Positions 19,204-27,480 of a stretch of DNA of 64,000 nt are shown one piece after another. Where the stretch lies: contig CBDDED010000003.1 in the NCBI GenBank assembly GCA_965226825.1, positions 1,302,001-1,366,000 on the forward strand, written 5' to 3'. Each line of letters starts with the position of its first letter. Position 1 is the first letter of the stretch. The position numbers were made by a program, and so were the translations under genes. The DNA comes from Io17-Chloro-G2 sp965226825. Its GTDB lineage: Bacteria > Chloroflexota > Dehalococcoidia > Lucifugimonadales > UBA3495. The notes under the pieces are model-generated. The model was not told the DNA's origin, searched no databases, and saw only the letters and a program-made list of their open reading frames with translations.

Positions 19204-19255
19204 TGGCGTCCCAGGCAGGATTCGAACCCGCGACCCGCTGCTTAGAAGGCAGGGG
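19204..19255 (-). tRNA. 3' part of a tRNA-Arg (TCT), probable attachment site
   Basis: On the minus strand there is an anticodon arm with loop CTTCTAA (anticodon TCT), a variable loop, a T arm GCGGG-TTCGAAT-CCTGC, the acceptor 3' strand CTGGGAC, discriminator G and an encoded CCA. The D arm and 5' acceptor strand are absent: the upstream sequence does not supply GTCCCAG in the right place. A tRNA 3' fragment directly upstream of a tyrosine integrase is a typical att site of an integrated island. The base pair at 27-43 is mismatched. Confidence 0.7.
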
Positions 19256-19599
19256 TTTGCGCTTTCCGTGCCTGGGAGGCAATTCAGATACGAATTTATT
19301 TGAAAACCCTCCGATAGTCGCCGCGAGGCAGTGATTCGGTTCTGAGTACCCCGAACTGCTTGCTTGCCTCAATTATACAACCTTGACTCCCGGGCAGGTA
19401 GCGGACCTGACAGCCACGGATGCGGAAAATGAAAATACCGAGGTTGCCCTCATCAACCAGACGGGGCCGGAGCCAACTTGGGTGGAGGCCCCGTTAAATT
19501 CCCAAGATTTAACGTGGCTTTGCCTGGCCTACACATCCTCTCTGCCGGGTGCTCTGGGGATTGCACCGAGTCGTCTCTTATCATCTCAACTGGGTCACG

Positions 19600-20167
19600 A
19601 TAACCCTGGCCTGATGGGTTTTTTTGGGGTACGTTGGAACCGAATGCAGAGGTCCAAGTCAGCTTGGCCGCTCTGGCTGCCACACAATAATGCGCCATGA
19701 CCCACAAAATCGAGTCTCCAGATTTGTCGGTTGATTAACTTCATCATAACCGGATTCCTCCGGCGGAGTTCCCCGGCGCTGACATTAGAGGCCGGACCCA
19801 CTGATATCCGACAAGGGCTATCACCGGGCAGTGGAAAGGGGTGGATGCTACCAATCCACCGTCTCCCGGTGGCATGCTCGGATCGCCTTCCGAACCTATC
19901 CACACAGCGTTCCTTTTCCACTTCGAGTTGGCCGATCTGCTGGTGGTACCGGGATATCGGGGCTTAATTCGCCCCTGTTGCTCTTCCGCTGACCGTTGTC
20001 AAAGACCCCGCGCATCCCTGGGTCAGGTCTTTCTCTTTTATCCGGATTTGGCAGGGGCGGACTTCGCCCCGAGCGGCCAACCGAATCACCGTCTCTTCCC
20101 CTTCCTCCACATGCAGGCCCCCCTCGGCTTTGAATGACGCTCCGTCCCTTATTCGCTCCTTTGTCAC
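19600..20167 (-). pseudogene. Degenerate IS3-family transposase remnant
   Basis: The frame from 20167 gives ASFKAEGGLHVEEGEETVIR and LAARGEVRPCQIRIKEKDL, clearly a decayed OrfA like that at 9609. Further frames give YHQQIGQLEVEKERCVDRFG and MKLINRQIWRLDFVGHGALL, corresponding to the OrfA/OrfB junction and the OrfB start (compare YLETPFYG). Stops and shifts throughout show old decay. Confidence 0.7.
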
Positions 20168-20423
20168 ACCCTGCTCCCCGAGTCAGCCACCGTTGTCAAC
20201 GGTTTAGACGCGGAACTCTCACTGAACCGATCGTCCGAAAACCCGGGACCGCCTCAATCAGTTGAACGAACTACCAAATCGGTTGGCAAATTCAAAAGGA
20301 AAGTCTGGAAGGGAGGATGCCAACGGTAAGACACTCATTTGACGGGTGCTTGCCATCGCCGGAGACAAGGAATCCCGGCCTGACTACGACAACTCTTCCT
20401 CAAAGTAGCCAAATCAGACATCA

Positions 20424-20440
20424 TCGGTATGTATTACCGA
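20424..20440 (+). promoter_or_regulatory. Inverted repeat TCGGTA-5-TACCGA, candidate operator (copy 2)
   Basis: Same palindrome as at 17382-17398, in the same position relative to the second Xre gene. Only the central five bases differ. Confidence 0.5.
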
Positions 20441-20689
20441 AAATTTCAAAATATTCAGAAAGATTATGTAAAGCTATTAATCCTATTCACTTGATAGCTA
20501 CTAACCGTCTTCATTGGCCATTTTTGACCTCGGATTGCAGGCAACTCAGGCTCTTGGGATGTGCTCAAAATCCTCGAAAATCTGAAACGACAAACGTAAT
20601 TGCATCCTCCTCCTCTACCCTAGATCCATGGACTCTAACTTTTTTGGCCCGTGGCCAGGTAATGACACTCTAAGAGTCCAGGAGCGAAT

Positions 20690-20977
20690 ATGTCATCCTT
20701 CGCTACCACAGAGTTTTCCAGGGCTCTCAAGAGGCTCAGGTCCAAGTCGGGAAAGACCAAGTATAAACTCGCCCAATATAGCGGCCTGGACGAGGCCTAC
20801 GTCTTGAGGCTGGAATCCGGCGAACGCCAGAACCCATCCAGAGATACCGTCATGAAGCTCGGCCTCGCTCTGGTCGCCGATTCTGACACGGTTTCCATCC
20901 ACGACGTGAATGAACTCCTCCTGGCCGGTGGCTTCGCTCCCCTCAGGGGACGCGGCGAATCGTACCCTGGCTTCTGA
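20690..20977 (+). CDS. Xre-family helix-turn-helix regulator (copy 2)
   Basis: 95 residues, nearly identical to the copy at 17650. The HTH region reads FSRALKRLRSKSGKTKYKLA, QYSGLDEAYVLRLESGERQN. Differences are concentrated at the extreme N- and C-termini. It keeps the GGAGCG binding site and the leader inverted repeat. It is intact and may act together with, or compete with, copy 1 on the shared palindrome. Confidence 0.92.
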   Translation: MSSFATTEFSRALKRLRSKSGKTKYKLAQYSGLDEAYVLRLESGERQNPSRDTVMKLGLALVADSDTVSIHDVNELLLAGGFAPLRGRGESYPGF

Positions 20978-20993
20978 TTGCCAGCAAGTCCGA

Positions 20994-21191
20994 TCACCGC
21001 TTGCATTCGGATTGTTTCGCGCACGCCCGTATTTTCCGGGAAGACCTGCCCGCGTTCGGGTAAATCTTCCCATTGGCCTTCTCCAGGTTAAACCCGTCCC
21101 GGAACCGCCTTTCCCCCTGCACGTCAAACCTGTCCAGGGGTGAGAAACCCTGACTTCTCAACACCGCGTTTTGCATACCCATGTGCACGTG
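20994..21191 (-). pseudogene. C-terminal fragment of a tyrosine integrase
   Basis: About 65 residues (LRSQGFSPLDRFDVQGERRF, then KANGKIYPNAGRSSRKIRAC) matching the C-terminal tail of the integrase at 17954. The catalytic part is absent: the match stops at the HI of VERYVHI, where sequence continues into the ACT gene region. This marks the end of the duplicated module. Confidence 0.8.
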
Positions 21192-21194
21192 ATG

Positions 21195-21605
21195 TCAAAT
21201 AATGGTTTCGCCGCTGATTGCGGCTTCGGCCCGGACCCGGTCGTCGGTGGTCAGTGCAATCATCGCATGGCCGCCGCCGCGGTTCAGGATGTGCATGCTC
21301 TGTATGTTGACTCCGGCCTGTTTCAGGTTTTCCGCCACCCTCGCCAGGGCGCCGGGTTCGTCCCGGAGTTGAACGACAAGGACCTCGTCGCCGACCGCCT
21401 TGTATCCGGCCTGGTTGAGCACGTAAAGCGCGTGGTCAGAATTGTCGGTGGTCAGCACGACCGTCCCCTGCTCGTTGTTTACTTCGGTGTTGATTGATTC
21501 GATGTTGATGCCCGCGCTGGCCAAAATGCCCGTTAGGTCCGCAATTATGCCAACCTCGTCGTTCGCCATCACAACAATGCGGGTGATCCGGTTAATTCGG
21601 TCCAT
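21195..21605 (-). CDS. ACT-domain protein (two ACT modules)
   Basis: 136 residues forming two tandem ACT domains: RITRIVVMANDEVGIIADLT with SAGINIESINTEV in the first; LVVQLRDEPGALARVAENLK with QAGVNIQSMHILNRGGGHAM in the second. ACT domains bind amino acids and regulate linked enzymes. It starts 37 bp after the histidine decarboxylase gene and has GAGGGAG before the ATG, so the two are likely one operon. This suggests a histidine- or histamine-responsive regulator, which is inference. Its stop codon abuts the edge of the duplicated Xre/integrase module. Confidence 0.85.
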   Translation of the reverse strand: MDRINRITRIVVMANDEVGIIADLTGILASAGINIESINTEVNNEQGTVVLTTDNSDHALYVLNQAGYKAVGDEVLVVQLRDEPGALARVAENLKQAGVNIQSMHILNRGGGHAMIALTTDDRVRAEAAISGETII

Positions 21606-21641
21606 TTCGACTCCCTCGGCTCTTGGGGTTGGAACTCTCTC

Positions 21642-22772
21642 CTAGCAGGTGCAATCGGCGACGAGTTCGTCGATCTGCTCCCGGGTGACGTGGGGCATCG
21701 TGATGATGTGAGCAATCTGGCCCTCGTGGGCAATCTGCCACTTCTGGAAGACCTTCGGCGCCGGCCTGGGGAATACCACCGTAACCGAGTTCCGGTGGCG
21801 CCAGGCGGCTACACCGTGACGGTTGAATTGCCTCACCGCATATTCCGCCGTGTCCAGCATTCCAGACACCAGCTCACGGAAACCTTCGTCCCCATATTTC
21901 TCCAGGGCATACCACAGCATCAGGGGAGTCAGGCCGTTGCGGGAACCGGAAAGGGTGGTGTCCTGGATACCTACGTACTCGATGATGCGGCCGACCCGTT
22001 CCACGTTAGGCCGGCGGGTCATGACCACGCCACAGGGCAGCGGCGCGCCGATCAGCTTGTGGCCGCTCACGGCGATGCTGTTTATACCACAGTCGAACCC
22101 ATACGGCTGCGGCTCCTCCACGAAGGGCAAGATCATGCCGCTGAGGGCGGCGTCGGCATGAATGTAGCTGTCTGCGACATCCAGGTCCTTCAGGATTCCC
22201 CTGATCCGTTCAATGTCGTCGATGGCCCCGCGCATGGTCGTGCCGATGTTCGCGATGATCACCGCCGGCAGGCGCTGGTTCACTTGGATCATGTCGTACA
22301 GTTCCTGGTAATCGATCTCCCCGTCTTCCTGGCGTTTGATCATTACGTAGCGGGCGTTCAGCAGTCGCAGGTTCTTCAGGACGCTGTAATGGGTTTCCTC
22401 GGAGAAATAGAATATCCCGTTGGGGAACATTTCCCGCGCCAGGTAGAGCCCATACAGGTTGCTCTCGGTCCCGCCGGAGGTGACATAGCCCCAGGCCTCG
22501 TCCGGTTCCAGCCGCATAAGACGGGCAAATCGGGTGATGACATCTCGTTCCATTTCGTGGGTGTTGCTCCAGTAATTGCTGTCATGGAATGGGTCTCCAA
22601 CGTTGTTCAGCGAGTACTTTAGAAAGGGCAGCAGCGGTGAGTAATCGAAGTTCTGATTGGTTGGATAGCCGATCTGTTGATTTGAGGCGGACTGAATTTC
22701 GGTTAAAAGACGGTCAAGTCTTTCTTGAGTTTCCGTTTGCAGCCGTTTGGCTGAAGTCCTGATGTCGGCCAT
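21642..22772 (-). CDS. hdc: PLP-dependent histidine decarboxylase
   Basis: 376 residues, the length of the group II PLP histidine decarboxylases (Morganella type), which convert histidine to histamine and CO2. Matches run throughout: NQQIGYPTNQNFDYSPLLPF, DEAWGYVTSGGTESNLYGLY, IIANIGTTMRGAIDDIERI, HADAALSGMILPFVEEPQPY and IAVSGHKLIGAPLPCGVVM. The SxHK lysine binds PLP. The start at 22772 has GAGAGGA upstream; an open frame extends further to 23039 but its extra residues resemble nothing. It is followed by an ACT-domain gene. A related amino-acid decarboxylase activity cannot be excluded. Confidence 0.93.
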   Translation of the reverse strand: MADIRTSAKRLQTETQERLDRLLTEIQSASNQQIGYPTNQNFDYSPLLPFLKYSLNNVGDPFHDSNYWSNTHEMERDVITRFARLMRLEPDEAWGYVTSGGTESNLYGLYLAREMFPNGIFYFSEETHYSVLKNLRLLNARYVMIKRQEDGEIDYQELYDMIQVNQRLPAVIIANIGTTMRGAIDDIERIRGILKDLDVADSYIHADAALSGMILPFVEEPQPYGFDCGINSIAVSGHKLIGAPLPCGVVMTRRPNVERVGRIIEYVGIQDTTLSGSRNGLTPLMLWYALEKYGDEGFRELVSGMLDTAEYAVRQFNRHGVAAWRHRNSVTVVFPRPAPKVFQKWQIAHEGQIAHIITMPHVTREQIDELVADCTC

Positions 22773-23445
22773 AACCGGTCCTCTCTTTCCTCTGCCGCGG
22801 CGTTGGGCGGGACAGATTAGTACCCATAGCAAGTGAATGATAATCCAGCGATCAGAAGGGCAGCAAATTTTGCACGGTCCGGCGGCATGCTTTTCATTGG
22901 GATATCCATTCGCCGGATGGCCAGGACATTGGGAATCCATAGAGACACGGTCACGAGATACACTGACGCTGAGAGTCCGCCGACGTGTCGGTCCCCGATC
23001 GCATCCACAGTGTCCCCGCCAGATACCATCGCAGACCAAACGGGTGGCATTTCTGCCGGACAGTTAGACGGACATTCATCCTGAACAGCGACAGCCGCAA
23101 TGTTGACACTGCCCATCCCTGTGGGTAGTCTATCCTCACCCAAGGAACTCACACCACCTCGGAGCCCCGGGGTTTTTTACCTCAAGATTGCCCCGTCATC
23201 GTTGACGGCCTGCACTTCTGTCCTCTGACGCAACAGACTTCTCCACTGGCCTATTTTGCATATTGCCGATCTTCTCAAATCACTCCGATAGCTGAACGTT
23301 CCTAACAACAGACGCACCTCAATCCCGAGAATCGCAACGGAGTCCTAGCCCTCGCGGTAGGACAGCCAAAAAATAAATCACCCCCACGGATGACCTGAGA
23401 AGCAAGGAACCCCAAAAACCAAACAAACGATAAGGAGCAAGGCAG
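22773..23445. other. Intergenic region, no supported gene
   Basis: Only short conflicting frames. A short GGAGCCCCGGGGTTTTTT sequence at about 23160-23177 is terminator-like but its stem is only four or five pairs. Confidence 0.55.
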
Positions 23446-23844
23446 ATGGACCTCGATGATATCGAAATCCAGACCGTCGAGGTCGTGAGGACCCCCGATG
23501 GAAGCCGGATATGCCGGATATACTACGTCAAAAAACCCCTAGCCCAGCAGGATCCGGCCAAAAGGGCCAAGGTGCAGTTTGTCGACAACACCCCATCCCG
23601 AAACCCATTCCAAGCCTCATTCCAAGAGCCCATAGCAACACCCCTCCAATCGATGGCCCAGGCCCTGGTCCGGACGCGAAAAGCCTGGGAAGCAAGACCC
23701 AGCAAACCCAGAAAGCCCTTGTTGGCCACCATATGGAATGCCTGGCGAAATGCCAGCGCAGGGGTGAAAGCCCTGACGGTAGGGGCCTGCGCGGCGATCC
23801 TCCTTCAGATGCTTTTTCTCATCATAAGACTCGGTAGTGACTAG
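23446..23844 (+). CDS. Hypothetical tail-anchored membrane protein
   Basis: 132 residues. A soluble, fairly basic N-terminal part (MDLDDIEIQTVEVVRTPDGS, RICRIYYVKKPLAQ) ends in one membrane helix (VKALTVGACAAILLQMLFLI). The AAGGAG at 23431 supports the ATG. It is the first of a plus-strand run of genes that are AAC/AAA/AGG-rich and have no relatives I recognise. It is 24 bp from the next gene, probably co-transcribed. Confidence 0.65.
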   Translation: MDLDDIEIQTVEVVRTPDGSRICRIYYVKKPLAQQDPAKRAKVQFVDNTPSRNPFQASFQEPIATPLQSMAQALVRTRKAWEARPSKPRKPLLATIWNAWRNASAGVKALTVGACAAILLQMLFLIIRLGSD

Positions 23845-23868
23845 ACAGCCGTCGTAGGAAAGGAAGAA

Positions 23869-24609
23869 ATGAAATACGTAATGATTGCGGTGGCCTCGTT
23901 CCTCGGAGTTGGTCTGATCACGGAGCAATTGGTCAACGTAATCGTCGAAAAGGTAAAGGAGAACGAACCCCAGGTCTCGTCCCAAGCCCGGTTCGTCGAG
24001 GCCCAGAGAAGCGGGAACACCATAGACGCCCCCTCCCAGGCGCAGCCTGCATCCAATACACAGCACGAGTACACCAGGTTACAGAAGTCCGACTGCACGG
24101 CGGAAACCATCGCCAAGGCCCACCCGCACATGATCGGAAAGGTCATAGACGTCATCGACGGAGATACCATTGTAGTTACAGTCGAAGGCGCCTTTATCGA
24201 GGTCAGGCTCTGGGGCGTAGACGCCCCCGAGAAAGAGCAACCTGATGGACAAAAGTCCTGGCAGGCCCTGATCAACCACGCTCCACTCAACACCAAGATA
24301 TACCTTTACCCCATGGACATGGACATGTACGGCCACATGGTAGCCAACATTGGATACGCCAGCGAGTTCGCGGTGAATTTCACCATGGCCGCACAGGGCA
24401 TGGCCTACCACGTCAATGACTTCTCATCAGCGGGTAACCGGTGTTTGGCCGAGGCCCAGAAGATAGCCCGGAACAGCCTGATGGGAGTATGGAGACAAGG
24501 AGAGAACGGCGGAGAGAGACCGTGGCACTACCGCCAGAGGATAACCGAACAGAACCAACAGGAACAAGAACAGGAAAAAGAGGAGCCCACGGTAACCGAT
24601 TTTAACTAG
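23869..24609 (+). CDS. Thermonuclease (SNase-like) family protein, membrane-anchored
   Basis: 246 residues. It has an N-terminal membrane anchor (YVMIAVASFLGVGLITEQLV), a hydrophilic linker to about residue 85, then an SNase OB fold: GKVIDVIDGDTIVVTVEG, VRLWGVDAPEKEQPDGQKSW, YPMDMDMYGHMVANI, ending PWHYRQ. The DGDT calcium-binding and WGVDAPE motifs match active thermonucleases. The catalytic Arg after the D(x)YGR position appears as His (DMYGHMVA), so activity is uncertain. A Gln/Glu-rich tail follows. It would act outside the cytoplasmic membrane. Confidence 0.85.
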   Translation: MKYVMIAVASFLGVGLITEQLVNVIVEKVKENEPQVSSQARFVEAQRSGNTIDAPSQAQPASNTQHEYTRLQKSDCTAETIAKAHPHMIGKVIDVIDGDTIVVTVEGAFIEVRLWGVDAPEKEQPDGQKSWQALINHAPLNTKIYLYPMDMDMYGHMVANIGYASEFAVNFTMAAQGMAYHVNDFSSAGNRCLAEAQKIARNSLMGVWRQGENGGERPWHYRQRITEQNQQEQEQEKEEPTVTDFN

Positions 24610-24639
24610 AGGGAACCGACAATTGCTAACCCCAGATGG

Positions 24640-25195
24640 CCGAGGCAACCGAGTACAGGGCCGATGGAGAGTAGAGGCTCCTGCGGTCATGCCGGGTATC
24701 GAATCTGCGCCAATGCTTCAGTTGGTTAAATACCCGTTCGACCAGGTTGCGTTACCGATTCGGCTCCCTGTCGAATTCCCAGGGGTCCCTGGGGTTGGAC
24801 TTGGGCGATATCATGGCTATGGTGCCCTGTGGCCAAACATACGCTAGCATCCTGTTGCTCTCATACGATTGGTCTGTGATCACACAACCAGCCTCGATTC
24901 CGCTCATCAAGAGCATGGCCTGGGGATGGTCCTTCAGAACCACTGCCAACCCTACTTCGGCAAAGCGCTGCTTGACCCGGTACACTGTGCCGAGGGCCAA
25001 ATCCATGGATTCAGCCGCTTGGGGACCCGGCCAATCGTCGTCGATCTTGAGGCGAATCCGGGCCCTGGTGGTGACTCTGACCAGATGTTTCCGAACCCGA
25101 CTTAGACGCTGGAGTTCATCCCGCTGTTCCACTGCCATACGCACTAAATTCTTGGCCCTGACCATCACTGCCACTTCATCAAAGAACACTCCCAA
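24640..25195 (-). pseudogene. Mosaic transposase remnant: IS630-type N-terminus joined to IS5-type C-terminus
   Basis: The frame from 25195 starts with an IS630 HTH region (RVTTRARIRLKIDDDWPGPQ, ESMDLALGTVYRVKQRFAEV, LAVVLKDHPQ). It then switches to an IS5-type core (CVITDQSYESNRMLAYVWPQ, ISPKSNPRDPWEFDREPNR). After a stop it continues in frame as NLVERVFNQLKHWRRFDTRH, the IS5 C-terminus. Two transposases of different families are thus fused, presumably by deletion between adjacent elements. Confidence 0.72.
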
Positions 25196-25530
25196 CCAAG
25201 TAGAATAGCCTGAGTGTTCTTTTCCTTAGATAGATGCAAGCCAGATAGATGCAAGCCAAGTTCGCGGAGTCCGAACGGTCTGGCCAGAAAGCCATCGGCC
25301 GGGTGTCACGCCACGCCAAGCAGGCGAATTCCAGTCTTATAAGGCATGGTAGTACGTGGAATGCTTTCCAACACCCACAATTGCATCGATAATCGACGTC
25401 AAGACAACGATGTCTTGCGAAGAATTGGGGTTCCCGGCCACATTTCTAAGTTCTATCCAGAGTTTCGTCGTCATATACAAACACATAAACCAAAGGCAGC
25501 AGCCTAAAGAGGAACTGCACAGAGAGGTAA
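25196..25530. other. Gap upstream of the coiled-coil protein gene
   Basis: No gene seen. AGATAGATGCAAGCC is repeated in tandem twice near 25230-25260. Confidence 0.5.
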
Positions 25531-26397
25531 ATGATGATCAAGTACATACTTACGGGACTAGCCGTAGTGACCATAATCGGCATAGCCTGGCCCTTGGCGT
25601 CGAACGTGTTTGGCGGCGGGCCCAACGAGGCCACCAAGCTGGTGGAGGCCACCGAGAGGACCAATAAAAAGGCTGAGAGTCTTAACGATTCATTCACCGA
25701 CGTCATACCCCCGGCACCCAGACTGGCTGTCCCGGCAGGGTCCCTCCGCAAATCGCCCCCTTCGGCCGGCGAGCTACGGGACGGACTGGCCGGGCAGGAT
25801 AAAACTCCCGACGGCGTTGCCGAAGGTCCCGAACCGTCCCCAACCCCGGACAAGTACGCCCCCTACGAGCAGCCCACCGAGCACGCGGTGAGAGACGCCA
25901 TCGAGTACCTGAACAAACTTCAGACAGAGCTGGAGCCCACCCAGACCCAGTACATTATGGCCGTGGAGCAACTCCAGAGGGCCTGGGCTCCCCGTTACGA
26001 GAGAGCCGTGGACGAATACAAGAGGTTCGCCTACCGGATAGACCACGCCGACGCAATGGCCCAGGACTATTTCAAGGTACAGGAACGGCTGACCGCACAG
26101 ATCGTCAACCAGGACGACCGGACACGGGCCGAAGAAATCGACATCAGGGAACGCCAGGTCTACAACGACTGGCGCGGGCAGGCGTACAAGACCTTGGGGC
26201 AGGCCCAACTCATCATGTACGACCTGAACGACATGAACGTCATCATCACCAAGCAGAGGCTTTCCGCCCACTTCGCGGCCCTCTACGAGGACTTCCAGAC
26301 CATACCGCCGGCCATATCGCTCCTACACGAGGAGCTCGCCCGGTTCCGGGAGGAATCGGACCGCATTCAGCAGACCTTCGGAGTCACAACCAAATAA
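25531..26397 (+). CDS. Hypothetical membrane-anchored coiled-coil protein
   Basis: 288 residues: an N-terminal membrane helix (YILTGLAVVTIIGIAWPLAS), a Pro/Gly/Ser-rich spacer to about residue 115, then a long charged alpha-helical region to the end. Heptad-like stretches include AIEYLNKLQTELEPTQTQYI and LLHEELARFREESDRIQQTF. No known domain is recognised. AGAGAGG precedes the ATG. The next gene starts 16 bp later, indicating one transcription unit. Confidence 0.65.
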   Translation: MMIKYILTGLAVVTIIGIAWPLASNVFGGGPNEATKLVEATERTNKKAESLNDSFTDVIPPAPRLAVPAGSLRKSPPSAGELRDGLAGQDKTPDGVAEGPEPSPTPDKYAPYEQPTEHAVRDAIEYLNKLQTELEPTQTQYIMAVEQLQRAWAPRYERAVDEYKRFAYRIDHADAMAQDYFKVQERLTAQIVNQDDRTRAEEIDIRERQVYNDWRGQAYKTLGQAQLIMYDLNDMNVIITKQRLSAHFAALYEDFQTIPPAISLLHEELARFREESDRIQQTFGVTTK

Positions 26398-26412
26398 AAC
26401 AGAGAAAGAACC

Positions 26413-26949
26413 ATGCTCCAGAGAACCCAGGTCCTGAAAGCGAGATATCCAATGATCGACCAAATTCTGAAACTGAAGGAACGGATACTGGCCGGGGACC
26501 CCACATTCAGCAACGAGACCATGATCAGAACGCTGATAGCCATAGGGGCGCTGGCCAGCATGTTCCTGCCTTGGGCGGTTCTTGACGGCAAGGACTCGTC
26601 GCTCAGCGGCTCAGAACTCCTGGCCTATGCATTCACCAGTCCCGAGCGAGGGGCCATGTTCCGGACTTCATTTCTGGGCACCATGGGCCTCCTATTCATT
26701 CCCCTGACAGTAACGATCGCATCCATCATCGCGTTCTTCAAGACGGTGACAAAACAGGCGTCCACCGCGGCCAACCTTATCGGATGTCTGCTGCCGATAA
26801 TCATGATAACGGTGACTGGAAGCATCACCTCCAGCGACCAGCCCGACCTGTTGGGAGTAAGGATCCCAGAGTGGGGCATTGCCATGATGATCTCCTGCCA
26901 CGCAGTCCTACTCGTTCATGGCCTCATCCAGGAAAACGACCGGAGGTAG
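26413..26949 (+). CDS. Hypothetical four-helix membrane protein
   Basis: 178 residues with four hydrophobic segments: LIAIGALASMFLPWAVL, LGTMGLLFIPLTVTIASIIA, LIGCLLPIIMITVTGSI and IAMMISCHAVLLVHGLI. A short cytoplasmic N-terminus is rich in Lys/Glu. The first helix pair with FLPWAVLDG resembles the start of small bacterial membrane proteins of unknown function. It follows the coiled-coil gene directly. Confidence 0.6.
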   Translation: MLQRTQVLKARYPMIDQILKLKERILAGDPTFSNETMIRTLIAIGALASMFLPWAVLDGKDSSLSGSELLAYAFTSPERGAMFRTSFLGTMGLLFIPLTVTIASIIAFFKTVTKQASTAANLIGCLLPIIMITVTGSITSSDQPDLLGVRIPEWGIAMMISCHAVLLVHGLIQENDRR

Positions 26950-27189
26950 AGGTCCGACAAAAGCAATGGAACTGAACAAACCAACGGTCCGAAAACACTG
27001 GAGCCGCACCCATATAGAAGGTGACCCATACCCTCCAAGCCAGCCCGAAATTCATCAGAGACTACACCGCCGAAAGTTGACCATAGGCAACCTGATTCTC
27101 TGAGATGTTGGGGAGGGAACTCCTGAGTCCCGCCCACCACGTGAAACACGTCAAAGAGGCGCCAGGGGGTGTCCGAGCCGAGCGTCAAC

Positions 27190-27356
27190 AGGGGACTCGC
27201 GGGACATCCTCCGTCAACGCAGTAGTACGGGCCGGTGACCTGAGATGACCTGCGGGCCCTGACCAATGACATCGTGGTGCTGTCCACCCGGTTCGCCCGG
27301 TACGGGTACCCGCGGAGCACCTCAATGCTGCGGCGCAGCGACTGGGTGGTGAACCC
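27190..27356 (+). pseudogene. IS3-family OrfB fragment, cut at GAACC by IS21 copy 1
   Basis: Translation reads DDLRALTNDIVVLSTRFARY, then GYPRSTSMLRRSDWVVN, typical of the HTH-to-core transition of IS3 OrfB. In-frame stops occur upstream. It stops at GAACC (27351-27355) beside the IS21 left end. The matching continuation is found 28 kb away at 55093. Confidence 0.75.
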
Positions 27357-27480
27357 TGTAAAAGGCGGAGGTAAAGTGGACCACCTGGACGGATTGACTG
27401 CCTGACATTGTGGCGGTTGAAAAATGTACCGTCCTCTGCCATCCATAGGTTCGAAGTCGTGCTTATGGGCGGTGGGATGG

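Larger units (their letters stand above)
20420..21191 (+). repeat. Duplicate of the Xre-plus-integrase-3'-end module at 17380-18150
   Basis: The leader, palindrome, Xre gene, convergent intergenic region and the last 65 codons of the integrase are all present in both copies, with scattered substitutions. The duplicated segment ends abruptly at ATGTGCACGT (21181-21190), four bases before the stop codon of the ACT gene. Confidence 0.8.

Noticed and set aside
22773..23039. N-terminal extension of the histidine decarboxylase frame
   Set aside because: The extra residues resemble nothing, and a good binding site stands before the start at 22772.
23160..23180. Terminator at GGAGCCCCGGGGTTTTTT
   Set aside because: Stem of only four or five pairs with no loop; too weak to list.
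25227..25262. CRISPR or satellite at the AGATAGATGCAAGCC doublet
   Set aside because: Only two copies with no spacer; a simple tandem duplication.
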